From JALYUS01 sp038231255 (GTDB lineage Bacteria > Chloroflexota > Chloroflexia > Thermomicrobiales > JALYUS01), in the NCBI GenBank assembly GCA_038231255.1, contig JBBRLR010000034.1:1-38154 (forward strand): a stretch of 38,154 bases of DNA, written 5' to 3'. The number at the start of each line of letters is the position of its first letter. Positions within the stretch are counted from its first letter, which is position 1. Shown here in pieces: positions 6,601 to 13,388 of this stretch. Position numbers and translations under genes: made by a program. The notes below the pieces were generated by a model, which did no database searches, was not told the origin of the DNA, and saw only the letters and a list, made by a program, of their open reading frames with translations.

Positions 6601-7587
6601 ATGCTCAGTCGCTCTGAACGACAGGCAGCCACGGTTGTGCTCATGTTGATTGCCGGTGTGCTGCTTATCCTGGTTTATTTGCTGACGAACGATACCGACC
6701 GCGCGAAGGCCGATGATCGCGTGCGCGAAGAACAGGTCGCGCGCGGCCAGCAGCTGTTCGCGGCAAACTGCGCCACCTGCCACGGTAACCGCGGTCAGGG
6801 CGGCGTCGGCCTGAAGCTCGACATTCCCGCGAACCGGCCAACGACCGAAGCACAGGCGACGCAGCGAACGGAATATCTCACCCGCACACTGACCAACGGT
6901 CGCCCCGGCACGTATATGCCCGCATGGGCGCTGCTCAATGGCGGTCCGCTCAACGATGAGCAGATTGGCGCGCTGGTAGCGATGATCGAATATGGTAACT
7001 GGGATGGCACGGAGGCGGTGGTCAAGGAGTATCAGGTGCATAATGGCACACCGCCCGCGCCGAGTCTGGCGATCAACACTGGCGGGATCGGCGGCAACCC
7101 GGCGCTTGCGACGGTCGGGCCAATCGCCAGTAATGTCCAGAATCCCAGCGCGGTCGCGTCCGCAGGTGGTGCGAATGCCGGCAGTGCCGGTGGGGGCGCA
7201 CCCGCGCAGATCGTCGGCGACGGCATGACGATCAACGCAACCGAGAAGGACTTCATGATTCAGATGGATACATCGCTCGTCAAACCCGGTTCGGTGACCT
7301 TTCATATCAAGAACGATGGCCCATCGCCGCACAACATCGCAATCAAAGAACTCAACATGGCCAGCGACACATTCGATCCGGGCAAGGGTGGTGACTTCAA
7401 GGTGGACCTCAAGGAGGGCACCTATACCGTGATCTGCAACATCCCCGGCCACGAACAACTCGGCATGCATGTCATGCTGAAAGTCGGGAACGCAGCATCA
7501 GCAGGTTCGGTCGCCTCCGCGCCTCCCGCCTCGATACAATCGGCTGACATGGCGCTCGTCGCCACAAAGCCGGAAGCATCGGCGTAA
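6601..7587 (+). CDS. Membrane-anchored cytochrome c fused to a cupredoxin
   Basis: 328-residue electron carrier outside the membrane. An N-terminal anchor helix (11-29) is followed by a class I cytochrome c domain with the heme site CATCH (Cys57, Cys60, His61) and probable Met106 axial ligand in TYMPAWA. A Gly/Ala/Ser-rich linker (about 160-205) leads to a blue-copper domain with ligands His244 (SPHN), Cys279, His284 and Met289 in a C-x4-H-x4-M loop. It would take electrons from the Rieske protein to heme and then copper, and perhaps on to a terminal oxidase. The tail after residue 295 is Ala/Ser-rich. It stands where b6f complexes have cytochrome f or bc1 has c1. The fusion of both carriers is the unusual feature. 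Confidence 0.93.
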   Translation: MLSRSERQAATVVLMLIAGVLLILVYLLTNDTDRAKADDRVREEQVARGQQLFAANCATCHGNRGQGGVGLKLDIPANRPTTEAQATQRTEYLTRTLTNGRPGTYMPAWALLNGGPLNDEQIGALVAMIEYGNWDGTEAVVKEYQVHNGTPPAPSLAINTGGIGGNPALATVGPIASNVQNPSAVASAGGANAGSAGGGAPAQIVGDGMTINATEKDFMIQMDTSLVKPGSVTFHIKNDGPSPHNIAIKELNMASDTFDPGKGGDFKVDLKEGTYTVICNIPGHEQLGMHVMLKVGNAASAGSVASAPPASIQSADMALVATKPEASA

Positions 7588-7638
7588 CGACTGCGCTTCG
7601 CGAGCGCCTCCGCGCGAGAGCATAGTGAGGAGACAACA

Positions 7639-7785
7639 ATGCTTGATGCACTGACCGCGTTTGCGGCATGGGAAGCGAATATCACCGTCGAATTGCCGCT
7701 GATGTTCGGCATGGTCGTCGTCGGAATCTTCTTCATCTGGTTGATCCAGAAATTCACTGGCGGCTCGGACAAGCGCGGCGACTAA
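7639..7785 (+). CDS. 48-residue single-helix membrane peptide
   Basis: A small ORF (MLDALTAFAAWEANITVELP...) ending in TAA at 7783-7785. ATG 7639 is preceded by GTGAGGAG, a good ribosome site. It has one strong transmembrane segment (about residues 20-40: LPLMFGMVVVGIFFIWLIQKF) and a charged KRGD tail. As last gene of the respiratory operon, directly before a terminator, it is a candidate small accessory subunit comparable in size to the single-helix subunits of b6f complexes; no specific homology was recognised. Confidence 0.7.
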   Translation: MLDALTAFAAWEANITVELPLMFGMVVVGIFFIWLIQKFTGGSDKRGD

Positions 7786-7804
7786 CGCCAGAACGGGGTT
7801 TGGG

Positions 7805-7837
7805 AAGGGCGGTGCCGAAAGATTGGCGCCGCCCTTT
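7805..7837 (+). terminator. Terminator of the respiratory operon
   Basis: 12-bp stem AAGGGCGGTGCC (7805-7816) / GGCGCCGCCCTT (7825-7836) with one G·T pair and an 8-base loop, 20 bases after the small peptide. Only a short T run follows. Confidence 0.7.
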
Positions 7838-7846
7838 GAGTTCGAG

Positions 7847-7908
7847 TGGTAGCAGGCTTTCCAGCCCGCTTCTCCGCCCCGGAAGGCAGGTTGGAAAGTC
7901 TGCTACCA
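7847..7908. repeat. REP-like palindromic element
   Basis: Arms TGGTAGCAGGCTTTCCAGCC (7847-7866) and its near reverse complement (7889-7908) match at 18 of 20 positions, with the two differences being G·T wobbles; the 22-base centre is GC-rich. It sits between convergent genes right after a terminator. Such extragenic palindromes are often dispersed in multiple copies, but only one copy is in this window. Confidence 0.65.
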
Positions 7909-7936
7909 GCAATAAAAACGTCCCAGCATGTACGTT

Positions 7937-8494
7937 TTATTCGGGTGCAGCATCGTCGGTCGCGATGACACCGCCCGTTGATGGCTCCGGGCGACTGCGC
8001 CGCGTCGTATGAGAACGGAGTGCCACCGTATCGCGGGCGCGCTCCCGCTCATTGAATGGGGTTGCCCAAAGGCCACCGAGCGCGCCCGCGATGAAGTAGA
8101 AGAAATCTTTGCCGAAGTTACTCCACGAATCGAGTTTACCGAGCGCGGCGAGACCGGCCGCATTCGCGACGTGGATCTCGTCCAGCACTTGCTTACTGAG
8201 CCAGATGACGAAAATATAGAGAATGGCGACCGTCGCCCCCTGGATACCCTCGAACCGTCGTCCCAGGCGACCGGCAACAAACCCGCCGCAGAGGAGCGAC
8301 ACCATCGTCAGCATGTCCACAGGGCCGGCGTTCACCTGAAGGCCGACACGTTCGAGGAGCGGCGTGAACACCAGCGTGCCGATTGCGGCGACGCAAAAGC
8401 CGATCAAGACCGCCATCCAACGAACACGTACAGGCACGGGATCGGTCCTTTCCTCGCCCAGCGGGGCGGACGGCGCCGCGAAATCCGACGACAT
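7937..8494 (-). CDS. Conserved membrane protein, four helices
   Basis: 185 residues, function not recognised. Four predicted membrane segments: about 26-50 (WMAVLIGFCVAAIGTLVFTPLL), 60-80 (LTMVSLLCGGFVAGRLG), 88-110 (ATVAILYIFVIWLS) and 135-155 (FFYFIAGALGGLWATPF). The Gly-rich small-residue pattern resembles small prokaryotic membrane proteins of unknown role. The tail is charged and Arg/Pro-rich. The frame is open further upstream, but ATG 8494 leaves a sensible 77-base divergent gap to the next gene. No good ribosome site is seen, so a short or absent leader is possible. Confidence 0.65.
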   Translation of the reverse strand: MSSDFAAPSAPLGEERTDPVPVRVRWMAVLIGFCVAAIGTLVFTPLLERVGLQVNAGPVDMLTMVSLLCGGFVAGRLGRRFEGIQGATVAILYIFVIWLSKQVLDEIHVANAAGLAALGKLDSWSNFGKDFFYFIAGALGGLWATPFNERERARDTVALRSHTTRRSRPEPSTGGVIATDDAAPE

Positions 8495-8571
8495 ACGGCG
8501 ACCGTGCGATAATCGTATCACAGGAGTAGCGCGCCGAGGTTGATTCGAACTGACAGGAAACGAAGGTCGAG

Positions 8572-9072
8572 ATGGCTGCATATTATTGGTGCGAGACGTG
8601 CCGCCGCGTCTATCCGGCAGGGAGGGTGGAAGCGGGCGCATGCCCGAAGGGTCACGAGGATATCGTGCCGGTCGGACGATTCGGCGGCATGATAAAGGGA
8701 TTCATCGCGGCGGGCGGTGTCGAGGAGCGGTCGGAGGCGCAGACACGTCATCGCCAGCTCATTCATGCCCTATGGTCGCAGAACGAGCGCGACCAGCAAT
8801 TTTATTATCTACTCACGCCGCCGGTTTCGATGCCGAAGTTCGTCAAACGGATGGATGAGTTGCATCTGCGCGGCGTGGACGAAGGGTGGATACGCATCGA
8901 GTTGCCTTCGTCGCCGTTCGCACTCGCCTCCGCATACCGAATAGAGTATGTTGACCCTGAGCGCTTCGTACGCGAACTCTACGCGCTCTACAACATGCCC
9001 GTTCCCGATACAGAAACAGAAACATGGTCGGACGATCTGGCGGCGATCGGCGCGCCGATGGACAAGACTTGA
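8572..9072 (+). CDS. Zinc-ribbon protein of unknown function
   Basis: 166 residues. The N-terminus has a plausible zinc site, Cys7-x2-Cys10 and Cys24-x3-His28, followed by an amphipathic helical region with HRQLIHALWSQNERDQQFYYLLTPPVSMPKFVKRMDELHLRG. No enzyme family was recognised. It is divergent from the membrane protein at 7937-8494 and ends just before a long inverted repeat. A role in nucleic-acid or protein binding is possible but not shown. Confidence 0.6.
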   Translation: MAAYYWCETCRRVYPAGRVEAGACPKGHEDIVPVGRFGGMIKGFIAAGGVEERSEAQTRHRQLIHALWSQNERDQQFYYLLTPPVSMPKFVKRMDELHLRGVDEGWIRIELPSSPFALASAYRIEYVDPERFVRELYALYNMPVPDTETETWSDDLAAIGAPMDKT

Positions 9073-9230
9073 ACCGCTAGGACGCCAAGGACGCCAAGAG
9101 GGAGAAAGATTGAACGCAGAGGACACAGAGAGCGCAGAGAAGACAAAGAGTCTGTTTTTCTCAGTGTCCTCTGCGTCCTCTGCGCTACGTTCCCTTTTTC
9201 TTCTTGGCGTCCTTGGCGTCCTGGCGGTTC
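9071..9230. repeat. Long inverted repeat (MITE/REP-like) between convergent genes
   Basis: The outer arms 9071-9099 and 9202-9230 are reverse complements at 28 of 29 positions and contain two tandem GGACGCCAA units. The inner part has a second, less perfect pair of arms made of GCAGAGGAC-type units (9113-9140 with 9163-9192) around an AT-richer centre. The whole 160-base unit could fold into one long hairpin. It lies exactly between the stop codons of two convergent genes and overlaps the last bases of the carbonic anhydrase gene. No transposase is inside, so it is a non-autonomous repeat. Confidence 0.8.
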
Positions 9231-9813
9231 ATGAACCGATTACGCGTCCCGCCGCTTTCAGCACATCGCTTACGCAGCCCATGTCGCTCGCGAGATATTC
9301 CCGCGAAAGACGGACATACCCTTCCGCACTGCGGCGGATTCCGGCGGCCTCCTCGTCGCTTACCTCACGGCGCGGCTTGGCAGGCATACCGAGCATCATT
9401 GTTTGTGGTGGCACGATGACGCCTTCGGGGATGAGTGCGCCCGCGCCAACAATGCATCCCGCACCGATTTCGCTGTGATTGAGCACCGTCGCGTGCATGC
9501 CGATCAGCGATCCGGGACCAATTGTGCTGCCGTGGACGATCGCGTTATGCCCGATCACGCAGTATTCGCCGATCCGCACCGGCGCGCCGGGGTCAACATG
9601 CACGGTCGCGTTCTCCTGCACATTCGCGCCACGCTCGACGACAATCGTGGTGTTATCACCGCGCAGGACAGCGCCGGACAGGATCACACATTCCTCACCG
9701 ATCGTCACGTCGCCGATGATCACCGCGCCGGGCGCGATGTACGCGCTTGCCGCGATCGTCGGCCATTTCTCCCGATACGGATAGATCGCCCCGTGCATCG
9801 CCCGCTCGCTCAT
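9229..9813 (-). CDS. Gamma-carbonic anhydrase family protein (left-handed beta-helix)
   Basis: 194 residues of hexapeptide-repeat sequence (IGDVTIGEECVILSGAVLRGDN...), forming a left-handed beta-helix trimer. Three zinc-ligand histidines are in place: His72 (ATVHVD), His89 and His94 (GHNAIVHG), the pattern of YrdA/PaaY-type gamma-carbonic anhydrases. The acidic loop of the archaeal Cam enzyme is absent, so CO2 hydration activity is uncertain. ATG 9813 overlaps the thiolase stop by one base (TAATG), implying translational coupling. A thioesterase or acyltransferase-like role in acyl-CoA metabolism is an alternative. Confidence 0.9.
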   Translation of the reverse strand: MSERAMHGAIYPYREKWPTIAASAYIAPGAVIIGDVTIGEECVILSGAVLRGDNTTIVVERGANVQENATVHVDPGAPVRIGEYCVIGHNAIVHGSTIGPGSLIGMHATVLNHSEIGAGCIVGAGALIPEGVIVPPQTMMLGMPAKPRREVSDEEAAGIRRSAEGYVRLSREYLASDMGCVSDVLKAAGRVIGS

Positions 9814-11003
9814 TACCGCACCTCGAGGATGATCGCGTCGCCCTGCGCGCCGCCGGAACAGATCGCCGCCAGCCCCAAACCGCCGCCCGACCGTCGCAAC
9901 TGCAAGGCGAGCGTACATACCAATCGTGCGCCCGACGCGCCGATCGGATGACCGAGCGCAATCGCGCCGCCATTGATGTTCAGCCGTTCCGAGTCCACAC
10001 CCAGCCGCCGTCCACTGATGAGCGGCACACTCGCGAATGCCTCGTTGATCTCCACCACGTCAATATCATCTATCGAGAGGTCGGCGCGTTCCAGCGCCTT
10101 CGCGGCCGCCATCGCCGGACTGTAGGCGAGGTACGGCACATCCCACGCCGCCGTCGCGGACGTGACGATGCGCGCGAGTGGCTTGAGGGTATGCTCCGCC
10201 GCCCAGGCAGCCGACGCGACGACGACCGCCGCCGCCCCATCATTGACCCCCGGCGCATTCCCGGCGGTCACACTCCCCGATGGATGAAATACCGGTGGCA
10301 ACTTCGCGAGCGCGACGGCCGACGTATCGGGCCGGGGCGCTTCATCGCGCGACACGCGCGTCACCATGCCACGCCGATCCGTGCTATCAACCGGCACAAT
10401 TTCTTCTGCGAACAGCCCTTTGTCTGTGGCGGCGACGGCCCGCTGGTGCGACCGGAGCGCAAAGGCGTCTTGTTCCTTGCGGGAGACGTTCTCTTCCGCC
10501 GCGACCTCGTCGCCGTATTGTCCCATCACGACATCGCCAACGCCACAGCGCAGGCCATCGTATTGCATCGCATCGAGTAGCACGCCGTTCCCCATGCGAT
10601 AGCCGAAACGTGCATTGGGGAGCAAATACGGCGCATTCGACATGCTTTCCATGCCGCCCGCGACGATCACGTCGTACTCTCCTGCACGGATCAGCGCGTC
10701 CGCGATTGTGATGGCACGCATGCCGCTCGCGCACACGCGATTGATCGTATCGCTCGTCACCTCGCGACTCAGGCCGGCTTTGAATGTCGCCTGACGGGAC
10801 GGAATTTGGCCCGCGCCCGCTTGGACAACCATCCCCATGATGACATGCTGCACGTCCGCACCGGAAATATTGGCGCGCGTGATCGCCTCGCGGATGACGA
10901 GTGCGCCGAGGTCCACTGCGCTGAAACTGGCGAGCGCGCCGCCGAGTTTGCCGAATGGCGTCCGGCACGCACTGAGCAGGACGCTTCCCGGTGTTCGCTG
11001 CAT
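9813..11003 (-). CDS. Acetyl-CoA C-acetyltransferase (thiolase)
   Basis: 396 residues, normal thiolase length. It catalyses condensation of two acetyl-CoA or cleavage of 3-ketoacyl-CoA. Active-site Cys91 is in INRVCASGMRAI; the C-terminal NEAFAS, GGAIALGHPIGASGAR (catalytic His) and ICSGGAQGDA (second Cys) signatures are all present. ATG 11003 follows a GAAGGAA site; the open frame upstream lacks thiolase homology. It is the first gene of a two-gene operon with the carbonic anhydrase-like protein. Biosynthetic versus degradative role cannot be decided. Confidence 0.95.
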   Translation of the reverse strand: MQRTPGSVLLSACRTPFGKLGGALASFSAVDLGALVIREAITRANISGADVQHVIMGMVVQAGAGQIPSRQATFKAGLSREVTSDTINRVCASGMRAITIADALIRAGEYDVIVAGGMESMSNAPYLLPNARFGYRMGNGVLLDAMQYDGLRCGVGDVVMGQYGDEVAAEENVSRKEQDAFALRSHQRAVAATDKGLFAEEIVPVDSTDRRGMVTRVSRDEAPRPDTSAVALAKLPPVFHPSGSVTAGNAPGVNDGAAAVVVASAAWAAEHTLKPLARIVTSATAAWDVPYLAYSPAMAAAKALERADLSIDDIDVVEINEAFASVPLISGRRLGVDSERLNINGGAIALGHPIGASGARLVCTLALQLRRSGGGLGLAAICSGGAQGDAIILEVR

Positions 11004-11066
11004 GAGAAAATTCCTTCGGGGTTTGTGACGTATGACGCGCCGATGCCCGTGCGTCGGTGTGCGCAG

Positions 11067-11096
11067 AGTATACGTATCAGGGAATGCGAAGGTCAA
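11067..11096 (-). promoter_or_regulatory. Promoter of the thiolase operon
   Basis: On the minus strand TTGACC (11096-11091), an 18-base spacer and TATACT (11072-11067), about 65 bases before the thiolase start. Confidence 0.6.
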
Positions 11097-11494
11097 GAAA
11101 TCCGATCGCACACCGTTGCGCAAACTCCATCAGAGGATCGGGGGATATTCCCGTATGGGCCAACGCGTCGCCAGGCATTGGGAAACGCCTCATACCTCAT
11201 ATCCTCGGCCACGTAGAGGTATCACCTAAACAGCGCAACACGTTACGAACAGGGTCATGCCATATCTGGAAGGATTCTATGGAAATCTACATACTTAATG
11301 GAATAGTGACACTTCAATTGCCAAAAGGGATCGTGGGGAAGTTCCCGTGGTATAATGATTACGTCTAGTTCTTGACCCCCGCTCGACACCCCCGACATTG
11401 TGGGCCGCGCCGCGAGGCGCCGGCAATGCGAGAATCTTTTGGGTCGCCGACCGACATGCACCGTTTGGTGGATGCGAGACGCGAGGAGACCCGC
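11097..11494. other. Gene-poor stretch before a small DNA-binding protein
   Basis: No convincing long gene. A tiny ORF at 11279-11368 (29 codons) has no clear ribosome site and overlaps the promoter at 11345-11356, so it was not called. Base composition around 11200-11360 is lower in GC than the flanks, which could mark acquired DNA. Confidence 0.4.
11336..11356 (+). promoter_or_regulatory. Extended -10 promoter with an overlapping palindrome
   Basis: A perfect TATAAT (11351-11356) is preceded by TGG, an extended -10 element. Directly upstream is GGGAA-G-TTCCC (11336-11346), a symmetric site suitable for a repressor such as the ribbon-helix-helix-like protein encoded 140 bases downstream. 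Confidence 0.55.
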
Positions 11495-11689
11495 ATGACC
11501 ACGACACAGAAGAGCCGACCACTGCCCAAAGGCCGCCCCGGCCCCAAGCCCCGCGGGCGCACCGTCGTCCCCTTGACGATCACCGTGACCCACGCGCAAC
11601 GCGCCGAGCTGGAAACGCGTGCGGACACAGAACAGGTCAGCATCAGCACGATTGTGCGCCGGTTCGTCGCGGCAGGACTCGTCGTGTAA
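11495..11689 (+). CDS. Small ribbon-helix-helix-like protein
   Basis: 64 residues. A basic, Pro-rich N-terminus (residues 8-22, KGRPGPKPRGR, similar to an AT-hook) is followed by TVVPLTITVTHAQRAELETRADTEQVSISTIVRRFVAAGL. This reads as a beta strand, helix A and helix B of a CopG/Arc-type domain. ATG 11495 has AGGAG nine bases upstream. It probably binds DNA as a dimer and may regulate its own promoter at 11336-11356. No toxin partner is next to it. Confidence 0.6.
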   Translation: MTTTQKSRPLPKGRPGPKPRGRTVVPLTITVTHAQRAELETRADTEQVSISTIVRRFVAAGLVV

Positions 11690-11723
11690 GCGGACTGTTC
11701 ATCCTCATGACGCTCATCAAGGA

Positions 11724-11762
11724 TCGACCGGGAATGAGCGATCACCGCACATCCCCGGTCGA
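11724..11762. other. Inverted repeat after the small DNA-binding gene
   Basis: TCGACCGGG (11724-11732) and CCCGGTCGA (11754-11762) are perfect reverse complements. There is no T run, so it may be an RNA hairpin or protein site rather than a strong terminator. The remaining bases up to 11995 hold no gene I can support. Confidence 0.4.
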
Positions 11763-11995
11763 GTGATCTTCGGGGAGTGATCCATTGTGCGCCCACGGTG
11801 TATTACCGTCTGTAAGGACGTGTCGGCAAACGGTTGGCGAGCGCTTCACGATCTATCGGTCGCCCCGGCCATCCACCGCCGATACTGCAGAGGATGATAC
11901 GGCTTCACCCTCCTTCCTTCCCATCCTTTCCCTGCGGCGGCGCTTGCACGGCCCCGCCGCTTTTCCTGCCCCCGTTGGGCAAAGGAGTATCCGCG

Positions 11996-12193
11996 ATGCA
12001 GCACCGCGAGCAACCGATCGAAGGCGCCACCAGCGGCGAGGCGATCACCCCGACCCGTACGGGCGATAATGTACCGACGAGTGTCGTCACGCCCACGGAA
12101 GCGAAGACGATGGGGATCGTGCCGTTCGCCTTCGGCGGGATCGCCGCGCTCATCGCGGTGGTCGTCATGATCATCCTCGTCGCTATCCGATAG
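11996..12193 (+). CDS. Small membrane protein, one C-terminal helix
   Basis: 65 residues: a polar N-terminal half rich in Thr, then a single strongly hydrophobic segment (about 40-63, IVPFAFGGIAALIAVVVMIILVA) ending in IR. ATG 11996 is preceded by AAAGGAG at the right distance, which supports real translation. Function not recognised; a tail-anchored topology is possible. Confidence 0.55.
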   Translation: MQHREQPIEGATSGEAITPTRTGDNVPTSVVTPTEAKTMGIVPFAFGGIAALIAVVVMIILVAIR

Positions 12194-12253
12194 GCCCGAT
12201 AGCGAGTAAAGTATGTGTGTCCAGTTGTACCAATACAGAAAGGGTCCCGATTT

Positions 12254-12514
12254 ATGGCCAGCATCCAGGAAAAAGTTGACGCCGTCACGAATCAGCAGCC
12301 TGAAAAGGTCAGCCAGACGGCATACATCTGCTACGTAGCATCGCTCGCGTCGGTGGCGCTCTCGCTCGTACTCTGGTTCATCCCGAAGGACGACGAGATA
12401 GCGAAGGCGCGGGCGGAGCGACTGGCGATCTTCGTCGGGCTGTGGCCGCCGACGCTGGCGATCTTCGGCAAAGTGATCGAAGATCAGGCGCGGCAGGGCA
12501 ATAGCAGCCGGTAG
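12254..12514 (+). CDS. Small two-helix membrane protein
   Basis: 86 residues with two hydrophobic stretches (about 21-42, AYICYVASLASVALSLVLWFIP, and 57-72, LAIFVGLWPPTLAIFG) separated by a charged loop. Follows the previous small membrane protein by 60 bases on the same strand and ends at a strong terminator, so the two may be one transcript. The ribosome site is weak (AAAGGG). Function unknown. Confidence 0.55.
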   Translation: MASIQEKVDAVTNQQPEKVSQTAYICYVASLASVALSLVLWFIPKDDEIAKARAERLAIFVGLWPPTLAIFGKVIEDQARQGNSSR

Positions 12515-12532
12515 GCCCAAATACTATGAGAT

Positions 12533-12571
12533 GAGGCAGGTCACGATGTCGTGCCCTGCCTTCCATTTTTT
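12533..12571. terminator. Terminator between convergent genes
   Basis: AGGCAGG-T-CACGA (12534-12546) pairs with TCGTG-C-CCTGCCT (12549-12561) with one mismatch, followed by CCATTTTTT. It ends the small membrane protein genes; birA runs toward it from the other side. Confidence 0.8.
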
Positions 12572-12595
12572 AAAAGTCAGTCGCATGGACGGATC

Positions 12596-13384
12596 TTATA
12601 GCGTTTGGCGAGAAATGCGGTCGAGATGTCGCAAAGAACGCGTTTCCGCTGACGCAACCTCGCATCGTGTACCGTCGTCCGCAGCAACGACCAGATTGCC
12701 ATTGCGCGTCACTTCCTGCGCGACACCATGAATACTCCGGTTATTATGGAGTGTCACCACGACGTGCTGGCCAATAGTAATGAGCGACCGCCGCCACATG
12801 TCCACGGTATGGTCAATCTCGCCACGGACGAGCCGATCCTGCCGGGCCGTGAAGCGACGAAGCAATGACGTGAGGAGCGTATCACGCTCCACATCACGAC
12901 CTGTCTCGGCGATGATGCTCGTCGCGTCGGGTAATGACCGGCGCGTAAACGCTTCGCGCGTTCCGCCGATGTTCAAGCCAATGCCGAGGCGGATCGCATC
13001 GAGACGGTCACCCCGCCATGTCGCATCGCCGAGGATTCCGCCGACTTTTCGCTCGTTGATGAGTATGTCGTTCGGCCACTTGATGCATGCCCGCGCCGCG
13101 CCAACATCGGCAATCGCGTCAATCACGGCGAGCGCGGCGACCATCGCGTGGTGGGCTATCTGACCGGCTTCCGACGGTTTCAGAATCAATGTGACGAGCA
13201 GCGATGCATCGGGCAGATCTTGCCATGCATCGCCTTTGCGACCATACCCGGCGGTCTGGCGGTTCGCGACGACAGCGGTTCGATCTGATGCCCCGGCGGA
13301 CACGAGATCAGCAGCCACACGCTGGGTCGAGTCCACCGTGTCATAGCGATAGACCGTCCATGTGTCCACGGTCGAAATGCTCAC
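12596..13384 (-). CDS. birA: Biotin--[acetyl-CoA-carboxylase] ligase
   Basis: 262-residue biotin protein ligase that forms biotinyl-AMP and transfers biotin to a carboxylase lysine. The catalytic domain starts right at the N-terminus (YRYDTVDSTQ), with biotin/ATP loop GYGRKGDAW (46-54), KWPNDI (102-107) and KVGGILGD (113-120), then the C-terminal cap domain. There is no N-terminal winged helix, so it is a monofunctional (class I) ligase that does not repress biotin genes. The start is probably GTG 13384, five bases after the stop of the CBS-domain gene; no strong ribosome site is visible, and GTG 13369 is an alternative. No biotin carrier gene is in the window. Confidence 0.9.
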   Translation of the reverse strand: MSISTVDTWTVYRYDTVDSTQRVAADLVSAGASDRTAVVANRQTAGYGRKGDAWQDLPDASLLVTLILKPSEAGQIAHHAMVAALAVIDAIADVGAARACIKWPNDILINERKVGGILGDATWRGDRLDAIRLGIGLNIGGTREAFTRRSLPDATSIIAETGRDVERDTLLTSLLRRFTARQDRLVRGEIDHTVDMWRRSLITIGQHVVVTLHNNRSIHGVAQEVTRNGNLVVAADDGTRCEVASAETRSLRHLDRISRQTL

Positions 13385-13388
13385 GCTG

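Noticed and set aside
6466..7470. 334-codon minus-strand open frame
   Set aside because: Antisense to the cytochrome c-cupredoxin gene, whose metal motifs are complete.
9071..9230. CRISPR-like or rRNA-derived repeat
   Set aside because: The units are palindromic arms, not spaced direct repeats, and there is no similarity to rRNA.
11279..11368. 29-codon ORF MEIYILNGIV...
   Set aside because: No ribosome site, and a TATAAT promoter lies within its end. Too short to support.
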